From contig NZ_CP150277.1 of the NCBI RefSeq assembly GCF_037977385.1, positions 248,001 through 312,000 of the forward strand: a stretch of 64,000 nt of DNA. The letters are read 5' to 3'. A program made the position numbers and the translations under genes. Origin of the DNA: Terribacillus sp. FSL K6-0262 (GTDB lineage Bacteria; Bacillota; Bacilli; Bacillales; Amphibacillaceae). The notes beneath the pieces are model-generated. The model was given only the letters and a program-made list of their open reading frames with translations. It ran no database searches and had not been told where the DNA came from. How positions within the stretch are numbered: position 1 is the stretch's first letter; the number at the start of each line of letters is the position of its first letter. Below, piece by piece: positions 48,582 to 58,288 of this stretch.

Positions 48582-50516
48582 TTATTCAGGCGGGTTTTCC
48601 GATAAATAAAGACGGACAGTGGAGCCTGATTCCAGCTTTGTCCCAGCTTTTGGTTCCTGATCGACGATATATTCGCCGCTTCCGCTCAATTCCAGATTAA
48701 GCGTCGTATAGTATTCTGTCAGCTCGCGCTTACTCATCCCAATGAAGTCCGGTGCTTCTGCCGGAGGTTCTTCAGGCCAGCTGTATGATTTCTCCAAGCC
48801 GTCCGTCTGCGGCTCCACTCCCATGGAGCGAAGACTGTCCTCCAGGATCGTACCCACGATCGGCGCAGCCACTTTACCACCGAATTGAATGGTGTTCTTC
48901 GGATTATCGATTGCGACATAGACGACTATTTCCGGATTATCGGCCGGAGCGAATCCGATAAAGGAAAGAATATAGTTATTCTCCATGTAGGTGCCGTTCG
49001 CTCCCACTTTTTGCGCTGTTCCCGTCTTCCCGCCAATCCGGAACCCTTCACGGTAAGCACCGCGCCCAGTCCCTTTCGCTACCACGTTTTCAAGTGCATA
49101 ACGCACCTGTTCCGAGGTATCCTCGGAAACAACCCGCCGTTTCATCACGGACTCGGTGGCTGTCTCCGTCTTACCCGTGACCGGATCCTTCCAAGACTTG
49201 GCGATATGCGGCTGATAAAGGTATCCCCCATTGATGGCTGCCGATACACCCATCACCTGCTGGATCGGCGTCACGGATACTCCTTGTCCGAAAGCAGTGG
49301 TGGCTGTCTCTACCGGTCCTATCTGTTCGGGATCGAATAGGATGCCTTTGCCTTCCCCCTGCAGGTCGATACCGGTTTTCTCACCGAACCCAAAGTCCTT
49401 GATATAAGAGAACAGACGCTCCGTGCCAAGCTTCTGCCCCATGGATACAAATCCCGGGTTGCAGGAATTCTGCACGACCTCCAAATAGGTTTGATCACCG
49501 TGGCCGCCGCGCTTCCAGCAATGCAGTGTAGCACCGTCCACCTTGATGGCGCCGCTGTCATGAAAGTGATCATTCTCCAAATCGATCACCTTCTCCTCCA
49601 ACGCCGCTGCGAGTGTGATGATTTTGAATGTACTACCAGGCTCATAGGAACTCCAGATCGGCAGATTCCTGTTATATGTGTCAGGGTCGGCTTCCTTATA
49701 ATTCTCCGGGTCGAATGAAGGTCTGGACGACATAGCGAGCACCTCTCCTGTATCAGGATCCACCGCCAAGGCAATCGCACCATCCGGATTATATTTCGCT
49801 TCTGCATTATTCAGTTCCCGCTCCACTATGGTCTGGATGTCGGAATCGATTGTCAGCTGAAGGTCCTTGCCATCGGTCGGGGGCTGATAGACATCGGCCA
49901 TATCCTCCAGTCGACGCCCTTTTGCATCCGAAAAGAACGACAGACTGCCGGCTTCCCCGCTCAGCTCCTCATCATAGTTAGCCTCCAGTCCCATCAGCCC
50001 CTGATTATCGATACCGCTGAAGCCAAGGACATGGGACAAATAATCCCCATTGGGGTAGTGCCGTTTTGAGTCTTTGGCAATATAAACGCCTTCCATGTCG
50101 AGGGCTTGAATCGCTTTTGCCTGTTCTTCTGAAATTTTCCTCCCTTCCGGATGAATCCTTTCAATCGAGGCCTTCTTCGTCACATGCTGCAAAGCCTTGT
50201 CCTTTTCCATCCCAAGAATCTCCGCAAGCTTCTCGGCCGTTTCATCCGGATCCTTGATTTGACGCGGCACGACCATGACGGTCGGCGCAGAAACATTTTC
50301 TGCCAGCACTTCCCCATTCCGATCGAGTATTTTTCCTCTTTCAGGTTCGAAGGTGATATTACGGCTCCAGGAATCCTCAGCCTTGTCCACTAGGTCCTTG
50401 CCAAGGACGAACTGAACATATGCTAATCGGATCCCGATGACAAGGAACACGATGAAAGCCAAAATAAAAACAGTGACCAACCGCTTGCGCATCGTAACAT
50501 TGGATACTCTCTTCAA
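48582..50516 (-). CDS. spoVD: Stage V sporulation penicillin-binding protein SpoVD
   Basis: SpoVD is the class B PBP for spore cortex synthesis and partners SpoVE. The 644-aa protein has a TM anchor at about 13-35, a PBP dimerisation domain (EPERGKILDRNGEVLAENV, cut as RGKILDRNGEVLA), the transpeptidase with S295-T-F-K298, an NSCN motif, and GGKTGTAQ. One PASTA domain ends the protein, unlike the two in the neighbouring PBP2B. Start TTG at 50516 gives MKRVSNVT, like B. subtilis. Confidence 0.94.
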   Translation of the reverse strand: MKRVSNVTMRKRLVTVFILAFIVFLVIGIRLAYVQFVLGKDLVDKAEDSWSRNITFEPERGKILDRNGEVLAENVSAPTVMVVPRQIKDPDETAEKLAEILGMEKDKALQHVTKKASIERIHPEGRKISEEQAKAIQALDMEGVYIAKDSKRHYPNGDYLSHVLGFSGIDNQGLMGLEANYDEELSGEAGSLSFFSDAKGRRLEDMADVYQPPTDGKDLQLTIDSDIQTIVERELNNAEAKYNPDGAIALAVDPDTGEVLAMSSRPSFDPENYKEADPDTYNRNLPIWSSYEPGSTFKIITLAAALEEKVIDLENDHFHDSGAIKVDGATLHCWKRGGHGDQTYLEVVQNSCNPGFVSMGQKLGTERLFSYIKDFGFGEKTGIDLQGEGKGILFDPEQIGPVETATTAFGQGVSVTPIQQVMGVSAAINGGYLYQPHIAKSWKDPVTGKTETATESVMKRRVVSEDTSEQVRYALENVVAKGTGRGAYREGFRIGGKTGTAQKVGANGTYMENNYILSFIGFAPADNPEIVVYVAIDNPKNTIQFGGKVAAPIVGTILEDSLRSMGVEPQTDGLEKSYSWPEEPPAEAPDFIGMSKRELTEYYTTLNLELSGSGEYIVDQEPKAGTKLESGSTVRLYLSENPPE

Positions 50517-50595
50517 ACAAATCTCTCCCTCGTATACAAAGGTAGGCTTGTATCCATGTTATGTACGTTTGCAAGCGGATAGACCACTGTTAGTT

Positions 50596-52731
50596 TTACG
50601 TCGAGAATTCGACAGCCAGATAATCGTTCTTATTCAGCTTCGTTCCCTTTTTGATACTTTGGGTTTTTGCATAACCGGTGTGGATCGTCTCCACATCCAG
50701 CTCCAACAGCTCGCCCAATTCCAGTACTTCACGCATCGACCAGCCTTTGATATCCGGCATTGTCGGTTCATCCGTGACGATGATGGCTCGTTCGCCTTCG
50801 ATAACCTCATCGCCGCTTGAGACATTCGTTTTGGCAACTTTGTCTCCTTCACCGACGACAACCACTTCCATGCCAGTGTCCTCCAATGCTTTCTTCGTTG
50901 CCCGAGTGGACATACCAGCAATATCCGGGACGCGTTTTTCTGTCACTTCTTCCTGATTATCCGTTTTATCCGGGCTGATATCCATATAGTGCAGCGCATT
51001 TTCCATCACATTCTTGAATATGAAGGAAACAGGTTCACTGCCGGTTTCCGTATCGCTCAATTCAGGCTGCAGCACGGAAACATACATGATCAATTCCGGA
51101 TCATCGGCAGGCGCCATGCCAAGGAAGGAGAATAAATAATTATTCTTACCCTTCATATACCCGCCGCCTTCTGGATTGGGGATTTGTGCGGTACCGGTTT
51201 TTCCGGCCACACTATAATCATCCAGTTTGTACGGTTTACCAGTACCATGCTCGGAGGTCACGACCGATTCAAGGATTTTCAATGTCTCGTCTGCCGTTTC
51301 TTTCGAAATTGGTTCCGCTTGAACCTTCGTCTTTTTCTGCTTGACTACTTTTTTTGTGTCCGGATTGACGATCTTATCGATGATATGCGGTGTCACCATC
51401 TTCCCGTCATTCGCAATGGCACTTGCGGCAGTGATCATTTGGATCGGAGTTGCCGTCGTCCCCTGCCCATATGCTGTGCTGATTCTTTCAGCTTCGTAAT
51501 TATACAGGATCGTACCCGGTATCTCACCTGGCAAATCAATGCCCGACTTTTGATCAAAATGGAATCTTTTCAGGTATTCAAGGAACTTATCTTCTCCGAT
51601 TTTATTCGCCACCAGATTAGCGACCGCAACGTTGGACGAACGCTGAATCCCTTCCAGATAGCTGATCGTACCCCAGGATTTATTATAATCCCCGATCGTC
51701 GTATCCTTATCGACCTTATATGTTCCGGATTTATATGTTTCATCCGGATTCCATTTCCCTTCTTCGATTGCAGAAGCGACCGTGAACATTTTCATGGTCG
51801 ATCCTGGCTCCATCGGATTGGAAATGGCGTCATTATACCAGTTCTCCACATTTTCCGGATTATTTGGATCATAGCTTGGGCGGTTGCTCATCGCTACGAT
51901 CTCACCGGTTTTTGGGTTCATGACGATAGCACTGATTTTCTTGGGATTCCACTTATCATCTACCTGAGTGAGTGTATCCTCCAGTAAAGTCTGGATTTTC
52001 TGATCGATGGTCAGATAGACATTATCTCCATCTTGGGCTGCCTTCACTTCTTCATCCGGGTTCAGCAGCTTGAATCCATAACCATCCCGTTCATAGGATA
52101 TATTTCCGTTTTTGCCCGAAAGCTGATCATTCAGCTGCTGCTCAATTCCTGTCATCCCTGTGATGACTCCATCTTTTCGCTGGGCAAGGCCGATGACCTG
52201 GGAGGCAAACGTCCCGTTTGGATAAAAGCGCTCAGCTTCTTCCGTAAACTGGATGCCTGGTAAATCCAAAGCTTCGATCTCTTTTTTTTGATCTTGGGAA
52301 AGTCCGCTTCCTGCAGAACCGAATTCCACTTGCCATAGACCTTTATCGATACCCTTTTGCAGACGTTCCTTTAAATCTTCGGGATCAGCATCGATGATTT
52401 TCGCTAGTTCCTCTGCTGTCTTGTCAACATCTGTCACATGGATCGGATGCTCTTTATCCGCGGAATACTTTTCACTGACAATCGCATAAATAGAATAAGT
52501 TGGCTGATCATACGCCAACTCCATTCCATTGCGATCCAGTATTTTCCCTCTCGTCGCCTCCAGCGTATACGAGTCGGTCCGTTTATTTTCCGCAAATTCT
52601 TTTAAATTGACTCCGGCAACTTCCCCGGAGGCTTGTATGAACAAGAAACGTCCAGCTATGACAAGAAAGAGCACGGCAAAGAAGGATAACAGAATCATCG
52701 CCATTCTTTGTGACGTCTTGTTTCTTTTCAT
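50596..52731 (-). CDS. pbpB: Septal penicillin-binding protein 2B
   Basis: PBP2B is the class B transpeptidase for septal peptidoglycan and part of the divisome with FtsL, DivIB and DivIC. The 711-aa protein has a TM anchor at about 11-33, dimerisation domain with RGKILDRNGMELA, transpeptidase with S311-T-M-K314, an SSN motif and AGKTGTAQIPN. Two PASTA repeats lie at about 590-711. It follows ftsL by 16 bp. Confidence 0.95.
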   Translation of the reverse strand: MKRNKTSQRMAMILLSFFAVLFLVIAGRFLFIQASGEVAGVNLKEFAENKRTDSYTLEATRGKILDRNGMELAYDQPTYSIYAIVSEKYSADKEHPIHVTDVDKTAEELAKIIDADPEDLKERLQKGIDKGLWQVEFGSAGSGLSQDQKKEIEALDLPGIQFTEEAERFYPNGTFASQVIGLAQRKDGVITGMTGIEQQLNDQLSGKNGNISYERDGYGFKLLNPDEEVKAAQDGDNVYLTIDQKIQTLLEDTLTQVDDKWNPKKISAIVMNPKTGEIVAMSNRPSYDPNNPENVENWYNDAISNPMEPGSTMKMFTVASAIEEGKWNPDETYKSGTYKVDKDTTIGDYNKSWGTISYLEGIQRSSNVAVANLVANKIGEDKFLEYLKRFHFDQKSGIDLPGEIPGTILYNYEAERISTAYGQGTTATPIQMITAASAIANDGKMVTPHIIDKIVNPDTKKVVKQKKTKVQAEPISKETADETLKILESVVTSEHGTGKPYKLDDYSVAGKTGTAQIPNPEGGGYMKGKNNYLFSFLGMAPADDPELIMYVSVLQPELSDTETGSEPVSFIFKNVMENALHYMDISPDKTDNQEEVTEKRVPDIAGMSTRATKKALEDTGMEVVVVGEGDKVAKTNVSSGDEVIEGERAIIVTDEPTMPDIKGWSMREVLELGELLELDVETIHTGYAKTQSIKKGTKLNKNDYLAVEFST

Positions 52732-52747
52732 ATTAACAGTACCTTTC

Positions 52748-53128
52748 TCATTCCGAGACTTTATTGGCCTCTTTTACTTTTGCACTTTGCACTTTAAGAC
52801 CTGCATCACGTGCGATATCGATGATGCGTTCAGGCTTGCTCAGTTCCTTTACTTCATAAGTCAGATCTTTGTTGGCAACCTGTTGATGGCTGATTTCGGT
52901 ATCCAGTGCTTCCAAGTCGCGGTTCAGATTATATGTGGAAGCCGCGAAGGTTACGAAATAAGCTGCTGCAGCCAAGATGACCAAGCTGAAGAATGTATAA
53001 AGAATCTTCTCCCCTGGCGTAATCCATGTTTTCTTGTGGACCTTTACTTTTACCTGCCGTTTTGGCTGCTGCTGCGGTCTTTGCGCCGGACTGCCTTGCT
53101 GCCAGCTTCTTGCTCGTTCTGCGCTCAA
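52748..53128 (-). CDS. ftsL: Cell division protein FtsL
   Basis: FtsL is a small bitopic divisome protein that pairs with DivIC and controls PBP2B activity. The 126-aa protein has a basic, glutamine-rich cytoplasmic tail, one TM helix at about 43-62 and an extracellular leucine-zipper coiled coil to about 100. Sequence conservation is low in this family, so position between rsmH and pbpB is part of the evidence. Start TTG at 53128 with GGGGAGG 7 nt upstream. Confidence 0.92.
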   Translation of the reverse strand: MSAERARSWQQGSPAQRPQQQPKRQVKVKVHKKTWITPGEKILYTFFSLVILAAAAYFVTFAASTYNLNRDLEALDTEISHQQVANKDLTYEVKELSKPERIIDIARDAGLKVQSAKVKEANKVSE

Positions 53129-53146
53129 GCTTATTCCTCCCCTTTT

Positions 53147-54106
53147 TTAGAATTCGAATTTGGAACTCCATGGTTTTATCTTCTCGGCTACACGGAGTTT
53201 GGCGGAACGGGATCTTCTGTTATCTTCCAGTTCCTCGACACTAGCAACTATCGGCTTTCTCGTGATAAGAGCAAATGGCGCCTTACTGTCTTCCGGTAAA
53301 ATCGGGATATTCCGCGGTACCGGCAGGGGCGTGCTCCAAGTCTTGAACGCCTGCTTGCACATCCTGTCTTCCAGTGAGTGGAAGGTGATCACAGACACCC
53401 TTCCCCCAACTGCGACCAGCTCCGCTGTTTGCTGCAGCGCTTCCCGGAATGCTTGCAATTCATCATTCACTGCAATCCGGATCGCCTGAAAAATCCTTTT
53501 GGCGGGATGACCGCCTTTCCTTCTTGCTGGTGCAGGAATTGCTTCCTTGATCACTTCGACCAGCTCGAATGTCGTTTCAATCGGTTTCGTTTCTCGTCTA
53601 TTCTCTATTTTTCTTGCAACCTGCTTGGAAAAATTCTCTTCGCCATATTGGAAGAATATCCGCACAAGCTGTTCGTAAGACCACGTATTGACCACCTCGT
53701 AGGCAGACAGCGCCTGATTCTGATTCATGCGCATATCAAGCGGCGCATCGTGCTGATAGCTGAATCCTCTTTCTGCCTGATCAAGCTGCGGGGAGGACAC
53801 GCCGAGGTCGAATACAACCCCATCCACTTCCGTGACGCCCCTTGCCTCCAACTCGCTTTTTAGGTGACGGAAATTCGCCTGGATATATTCGATTCGATTG
53901 CCATACTCCGCCAATCTGGCCGATGTGGCCTCGATGGCTTGCTTGTCCTGGTCAAAAGCATACAGTTTTCCTTTTTCGGATAACTGCTTCAAGATCACTT
54001 CGGCGTGACCGCCTCCACCCAAGGTGCAATCCACATATGTACCTTCCGGCTTCACAGCGAGCCCTTCAACCGTCTCCCTGTTCAGCACACTATAATGTTC
54101 AAACAA
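53147..54106 (-). CDS. rsmH: 16S rRNA (cytosine-1402 N4)-methyltransferase
   Basis: RsmH (MraW) methylates N4 of C1402 in 16S rRNA. The 319-aa protein has the SAM loop [34 protein letters not shown] cut as [36 protein letters not shown], and VISFHS-type [10 protein letters not shown]. The start is TTG at 54106 with AAGGA 9 nt upstream. The order mraZ-rsmH-ftsL-pbpB is that of nearly all Bacillaceae. Confidence 0.96.
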   Translation of the reverse strand: MFEHYSVLNRETVEGLAVKPEGTYVDCTLGGGGHAEVILKQLSEKGKLYAFDQDKQAIEATSARLAEYGNRIEYIQANFRHLKSELEARGVTEVDGVVFDLGVSSPQLDQAERGFSYQHDAPLDMRMNQNQALSAYEVVNTWSYEQLVRIFFQYGEENFSKQVARKIENRRETKPIETTFELVEVIKEAIPAPARRKGGHPAKRIFQAIRIAVNDELQAFREALQQTAELVAVGGRVSVITFHSLEDRMCKQAFKTWSTPLPVPRNIPILPEDSKAPFALITRKPIVASVEELEDNRRSRSAKLRVAEKIKPWSSKFEF

Positions 54107-54130
54107 GCTTTTACATCCTTTCGGCTGCCA

Positions 54131-54562
54131 TCAAATATCGAAATCAAGCATATTTTCAGCGATTTCAGCAAAAGATTCCTCAGATTCATCAAAATAGGAA
54201 TTCCATTCGCTCTCCGCCCAGAATTCGATCCGGCCGGACACGCCAATGATGGCGACGTCCTTCTCCAGCTTCGCGTATTTCCTAAGCGGTGCAGGGATAT
54301 TGATTCTTCCCTGCTTATCAAGCTCGCATTCGACTGCTCCTGAAAAGAAGAAACGAGTGAATGCACGGGCATCCTTCTTGGTCAATGGCAGCTTTTTCAA
54401 TTTTTCTTCCAGGAGTCTCCATTCCTCCATAGGGTATCCAAACAAGCATTGGTCCAATCCTCTTGTCAGTACGAACTTCTCGCCCAAGTCTTCTCGGAAC
54501 TTGGCAGGCACGATAATACGTCCCTTCGTATCGACCGTATGCTGGAATTCCCCCATAAACAT
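54131..54562 (-). CDS. mraZ: Transcriptional regulator MraZ
   Basis: MraZ is an AbrB-like DNA-binding protein that heads the dcw cluster and regulates its own promoter. The 143-aa protein has two copies of the fold, the first [20 protein letters not shown] and the second [20 protein letters not shown], each with the DxxGR signature. The ATG at 54562 matches the B. subtilis start MFMGE; a GTG five codons upstream is less likely. Putative self-operator repeats lie at the promoter. Confidence 0.95.
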   Translation of the reverse strand: MFMGEFQHTVDTKGRIIVPAKFREDLGEKFVLTRGLDQCLFGYPMEEWRLLEEKLKKLPLTKKDARAFTRFFFSGAVECELDKQGRINIPAPLRKYAKLEKDVAIIGVSGRIEFWAESEWNSYFDESEESFAEIAENMLDFDI

Positions 54563-54588
54563 AGACTCCGCCCCCACTTTCCACTTTC

Positions 54589-54617
54589 ATAGTACCACAT
54601 CCCCCCACATTTCACCA
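54589..54617 (-). promoter_or_regulatory. mraZ promoter with putative MraZ operator repeats
   Basis: Minus strand: TGG-TACTAT (54597-54589) is an extended -10 about 27 nt before the start. Three TGG(T/G)N units begin at 54617, 54607 and 54597, exactly 10 bp apart, the period reported for MraZ-binding direct repeats. Two AAAGTGG units follow downstream. The overlap with the -10 would suit autorepression. Confidence 0.5.
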
Positions 54618-54684
54618 CCTCAATATTCACACTTTTTATTAGCATTTTCTCCCTTACCCAGCGTTATTTCGGACGTTTCTGCAC

Positions 54685-54716
54685 AAAAAAACGTGCCTGG
54701 TCGTCGACCAGGCACG
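54685..54716 (-). terminator. Terminator of bshC
   Basis: Minus strand: 11-bp perfect stem (54716-54706 with 54702-54692), 3-nt loop and seven T residues. It lies 12 nt after the bshC stop and separates it from the dcw cluster. Confidence 0.92.
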
Positions 54717-54728
54717 CATTCTGTTCCA

Positions 54729-56354
54729 TTATAACTTTACGATATAGTGAGAGGTTGTGAAATCATAGTTTTTTTGCGATAATTCGCGCCAAATCCCCAC
54801 TCCATGACTATTCCAGAACGAAAATACATTCCATGTCCGCTCTTGAAGCCCATTTTGCGGGTGGAGAGCGCATTGTATATGATCAAAATGGGATAATGCC
54901 ACCCTATGCTGTTCTTTGATCCTGGATTCCATTCGCTTAACGAGAAAATCGATGTCCTCTTCCAGATGACGAAGATTCTTTTCCGCCAAGCTGCCAAGAT
55001 CGTCGGCAATGGATGCAGCACTATGCCGCAGCGGTGCATGCAATTCAGCCATCGCCTGCTTCACTTGTTCGGATATGACTGCAATCGGCGGCTGCTGCTG
55101 TGCAGCAAGATAGTGGATTTTTTCAGCTTCGACACCTGCAGTGATGGCTTTTTCAAGACTTAATCGATAACGTCCGAGCAGCTTCTCCACCTTGCTGTCA
55201 AGCAGCGTGAAAGAAAGGCGCGGCATGACGGGCGGCATTTTGAAACCAACTGCCTCAAATCCCGGCTTCAAATTCGCCCAATATTGGATTTCCCCGGGAC
55301 CGGCGATGAAAGCAAGTACCGGCAGCAAGTAATCCTGCATGAGCGGACGGGTGACGACATTATTACTGAGTCTTTCCGGGGAGGATTCTGCTATATGCAG
55401 CAGCTCTTCCTCGGTGAAGATTGCTTCATCACTTTTGCCTCGCCACTTGCCTTCGGCGTCACGGACGAGCAGCGTCCTTTCTCCTTCGATATAACAGAAC
55501 AGGTTGCCATCTTCCATTTCTGCACCCAGGACGTCTGTATAACCCATTTGCTGAAGCCTCTGGGATGCACCATAGACACCATGGCTTATTTCGCGCTGCT
55601 TTTCGATCAGCTCACGGAAGAATGGGCGCTCTATATTGCGCAGTTCCGGATCACCCGAATCAAGCAGGACGAGTCCGCTATCTTTATATAGATAATGGAT
55701 GAGCTTGGCGAAGAAATCGACGAATGTTTCAGACTGATGAAGGATATCACCGATGATCCGGTGCATATCCTTCGTATGAGCCGTTTCCGGCAAAGAAGCG
55801 ATCACTTCCTCCAAGAAAGCATGCGTCAATCCATTGTCCAGCTTTATATCGGAAGCAGCTATTTTTCCCGTCAGGTGCTGTTTCCACTTTAGTTTCTTCA
55901 TATCATTTCGGATCGGGAGGAATATGTGATTGATTTCCTCCACATCATGATCCTCACCCGCTATCCAGAAAACCGGTATGACAGGCGCGCCAAGTTTTTC
56001 ACTTTGCTCCGATGCAAGCGCGATAATCGAAGTGATCTTATGCAATGTCAATAAAGGGCCTGTGAAAAGTCCAGCCTGCTGGCCGCCGACGACAGCGACA
56101 GCTTGGGGATCTGCCAATCTGTCGATATTTTGGAATGTTGCTTGATCGGCTCCCCACTCCTTATTTCGTCTATGGAGCAGTTCCGCCAATTCCTCCCTCG
56201 GATATTTTCTAGCTTCGAGCTCTTTCAGCCTGGACTCATAGCTATCCTGATGAAATGGGGTGAAATCGAAACTTTCCATTATCGAAGGAAGCTCTGCCCG
56301 ATAATCAGCCACCAATTTGTTTGGACTTCCCAGTCCCATTGGTTGTATTACCAT
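54729..56354 (-). CDS. bshC: Bacillithiol synthase (cysteine-adding enzyme) BshC
   Basis: BshC (YllA) adds cysteine to glucosaminyl-malate in the last step of bacillithiol synthesis, the main low-molecular-weight thiol of many Bacilli. The 541-aa protein has VVGGQQAGLFTGPLLTLHKI near 88-107, VIPVFWIAGEDHD near 125-137, and a long C-terminal coiled coil. It is next to mraZ as in B. subtilis. GGAG precedes the ATG. Confidence 0.95.
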   Translation of the reverse strand: MVIQPMGLGSPNKLVADYRAELPSIMESFDFTPFHQDSYESRLKELEARKYPREELAELLHRRNKEWGADQATFQNIDRLADPQAVAVVGGQQAGLFTGPLLTLHKITSIIALASEQSEKLGAPVIPVFWIAGEDHDVEEINHIFLPIRNDMKKLKWKQHLTGKIAASDIKLDNGLTHAFLEEVIASLPETAHTKDMHRIIGDILHQSETFVDFFAKLIHYLYKDSGLVLLDSGDPELRNIERPFFRELIEKQREISHGVYGASQRLQQMGYTDVLGAEMEDGNLFCYIEGERTLLVRDAEGKWRGKSDEAIFTEEELLHIAESSPERLSNNVVTRPLMQDYLLPVLAFIAGPGEIQYWANLKPGFEAVGFKMPPVMPRLSFTLLDSKVEKLLGRYRLSLEKAITAGVEAEKIHYLAAQQQPPIAVISEQVKQAMAELHAPLRHSAASIADDLGSLAEKNLRHLEEDIDFLVKRMESRIKEQHRVALSHFDHIQCALHPQNGLQERTWNVFSFWNSHGVGIWRELSQKNYDFTTSHYIVKL

Positions 56355-56392
56355 AATAAGTACTCCTTTTTATTTACATGTGAATATATGTA

Positions 56393-56776
56393 TTATTGTC
56401 TGATGAAAGTGATGATGACACCTGCCACTAACAGCAGGATGTACAGCGGACCGAACAAAAGGAAGCAGATGCGCAAGAATACCCGCCACACATGCTTGAA
56501 TACGATTTCGCCTCGGTATTTATGATGCATCAGCACGATCACGATGAACAATACCGCAAGGAATCCAATCATATATCCGATTACTGTATGCTGTAAAATT
56601 ATTTGCAACATAATCATAACAGAAAAGATATAGAATACGGCAGTAGTTTGCACGCTATGAAGAAAAGCATTCCGCCTCTTCCGGATGATCCGTCCTGCAA
56701 TCATATAATATATCCAGGTTGCAAGCGGCGGGACAGTGATTGCCGCCGCCAGGAGGTAAGCAATTAAGTGGGTCAT
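56393..56776 (-). CDS. DUF3397 membrane protein
   Basis: A 127-aa protein with four TM helices (about 5-25, 45-62, 65-85, 103-124) and a basic loop HHKYRGEIVFKHVWRVFLRI. It fits the DUF3397 family found between the ketopantoate reductase and bshC in Bacillaceae. No function is known. It starts 3 bp after the panE stop, with AGGAGAGG upstream, so it is co-transcribed with it. Confidence 0.8.
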   Translation of the reverse strand: MTHLIAYLLAAAITVPPLATWIYYMIAGRIIRKRRNAFLHSVQTTAVFYIFSVMIMLQIILQHTVIGYMIGFLAVLFIVIVLMHHKYRGEIVFKHVWRVFLRICFLLFGPLYILLLVAGVIITFIRQ

Positions 56777-56779
56777 AGA

Positions 56780-57655
56780 TTAGTCCTCTCCTGCCGTTTT
56801 CGTAAGTCCATGTATACTATGATAAACAAAGTCCGTATAAGGGACATCATGTTTTGCATGTTTGCGGATATAGCCGGATATGGCTTCGATCTCGGTAAAT
56901 GCGCCAGCTTGTATATCCTTATACATCGAGGAACGATTGGCTTTTGTAGCCTGTATGATCCGCCGCACATTTTCCCATTGCTCTTTCCTATCGAAACCGA
57001 GTGTTTCAGCGGCTTCCTTGCATAACATCCGCGCAATATGCTCAAATGGCTGCCGCTCCAACAGTTCACCATTTTCAATCCGATAAATGGCAGTCAGCGG
57101 ATTGATCACGGCATTCGCAATCAGTTTTGTCCCCAGCATCTTATACCAATCACGCTCATATATAAAAGGGAAATCAGCTTCATGGAGCCGTCCTGCCAAC
57201 TCAAAAGCGTGCCCGCCTGACAAATCAGCCAGCCGGATCACAGCTTCTCCTGTATGCTCCACCGTACGGGGATCCATTCTTAAGGCTCCATGTTCGACAG
57301 ACCCAACGATAATCGGATAATCAACATCCACCTTGCGCAGCATATCTGTATGCCCCATCCCATTTTGGAGGAATACGACTGCCGATCGGGCATGCAGCTT
57401 TACCTTATCCCAAATCTCCGTCAAATCATATTGCTTCACACAGATAATCCATGCATCCGCTTCTGTTGATTCCTGTAAATCCTCAAAAGCTGATGCCGTA
57501 ACTGCTATCACTTCTTCCCCGATACGCAGGCCTTCAGCTGCAATCCTCTTGGACTGGTGCCGTGTCCTTGTCAGAAGACGCACATCATGAAATCTGCCGA
57601 GTTTAGCGGCGAGAAGCAACCCGATCGCCCCTCCGCCGATCACATTGATTTTCAT
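56780..57655 (-). CDS. panE: 2-dehydropantoate 2-reductase
   Basis: PanE (YlbQ type) reduces ketopantoate to pantoate with NADPH in pantothenate and CoA synthesis. The 291-aa protein starts with the nucleotide loop MKINVIGGGAIG, has WIICVKQYD near 69-77, FLQNGMGH near 94-101, and KLIANAVINPLTAIY near 178-192 with the catalytic lysine. A paralogue elsewhere cannot be excluded. The window also carries coaBC and coaD of the same pathway. Confidence 0.9.
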   Translation of the reverse strand: MKINVIGGGAIGLLLAAKLGRFHDVRLLTRTRHQSKRIAAEGLRIGEEVIAVTASAFEDLQESTEADAWIICVKQYDLTEIWDKVKLHARSAVVFLQNGMGHTDMLRKVDVDYPIIVGSVEHGALRMDPRTVEHTGEAVIRLADLSGGHAFELAGRLHEADFPFIYERDWYKMLGTKLIANAVINPLTAIYRIENGELLERQPFEHIARMLCKEAAETLGFDRKEQWENVRRIIQATKANRSSMYKDIQAGAFTEIEAISGYIRKHAKHDVPYTDFVYHSIHGLTKTAGED

Positions 57656-57735
57656 CCCCGTTCCCCCATTCGTCCTTTACCTAATTGTTTATTTTAGCAA
57701 AAGAACCGACATAATGGATACAAGAAATATAACGC

Positions 57736-57764
57736 TTGAATTTGTAAACGTTTTCATATATATT
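57736..57764 (+). promoter_or_regulatory. ylbP promoter with a cre (CcpA) site in the spacer
   Basis: TTGAAT (57736-57741), 17-nt spacer, TATATT (57759-57764). The spacer contains TGTAAACGTTTTCA (57743-57756), a 14 of 14 match to the catabolite-responsive element consensus TGWNANCGNTNWCA. CcpA bound there would block RNA polymerase. The leader to the ylbP start is about 45 nt. Confidence 0.75.
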
Positions 57765-57815
57765 GGAAATATGGAGCACAGAGCAAAATTTTTTAATACG
57801 GAGAGGGGATTCTGT

Positions 57816-58265
57816 ATGACATTTGCTAAAGTGGAAAAACTGCCGGTGAACTATAAAACTGCCGAGGATTTTGAACGCTTTGCGGCACAGGGGAATGCAG
57901 AGCTTTCCATGCTGGATGAATTCCGGCTGAGTCTGATCGAATGTGAAGATGACACGTTATTTTATGGTATCTACATGGACAATGAGCTAGCGGCCAGAAT
58001 GGCTCTGACCTTCGTGGATGAACAGCGCGACAACACCTTTTATCCTCCAAAGGGCTACGTGGAAATAACCAAACTGGAGGTGCTTCCAGCTTATCAAGGC
58101 AATAAGCTTGGTTCCTCCCTGGTTGAATTCGTCCAGTCCTTCGCCAAGCCAGTCCGCACGAAAGCAAGGATCAACTCGGAAGCCTTTTGGACGAAACTTG
58201 ATTTTAAGGATAGCCAAAAACAAGAAAATGGCTTGTCCGTCATGACATGGCAGCCGACAAAATGA
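57816..58265 (+). CDS. ylbP: GNAT-family acetyltransferase YlbP
   Basis: YlbP is a small GNAT-fold protein of unknown substrate, conserved next to rsfA in Bacillaceae. The 149-aa product has YVEITKLEVLPAYQGNKLGSSLVEFV, whose core QGNKLGSSL near 105-113 is the acetyl-CoA site. The open frame extends 57 codons upstream, but GAGGGG lies 7 nt before the ATG at 57816, and the extension would cover the promoter. It is divergent from panE and convergent with rsfA. Confidence 0.88.
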   Translation: MTFAKVEKLPVNYKTAEDFERFAAQGNAELSMLDEFRLSLIECEDDTLFYGIYMDNELAARMALTFVDEQRDNTFYPPKGYVEITKLEVLPAYQGNKLGSSLVEFVQSFAKPVRTKARINSEAFWTKLDFKDSQKQENGLSVMTWQPTK

Positions 58266-58288
58266 AAAAGCCCGATCGGGCTTTTTTT
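58265..58288. terminator. Bidirectional terminator between ylbP and rsfA
   Basis: A perfect palindrome GCCCGATCGGGC (58270-58281) has A residues before it and T residues after it, so it forms a stem with a T run on both strands. It overlaps the stop codons of both convergent genes. Confidence 0.88.
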
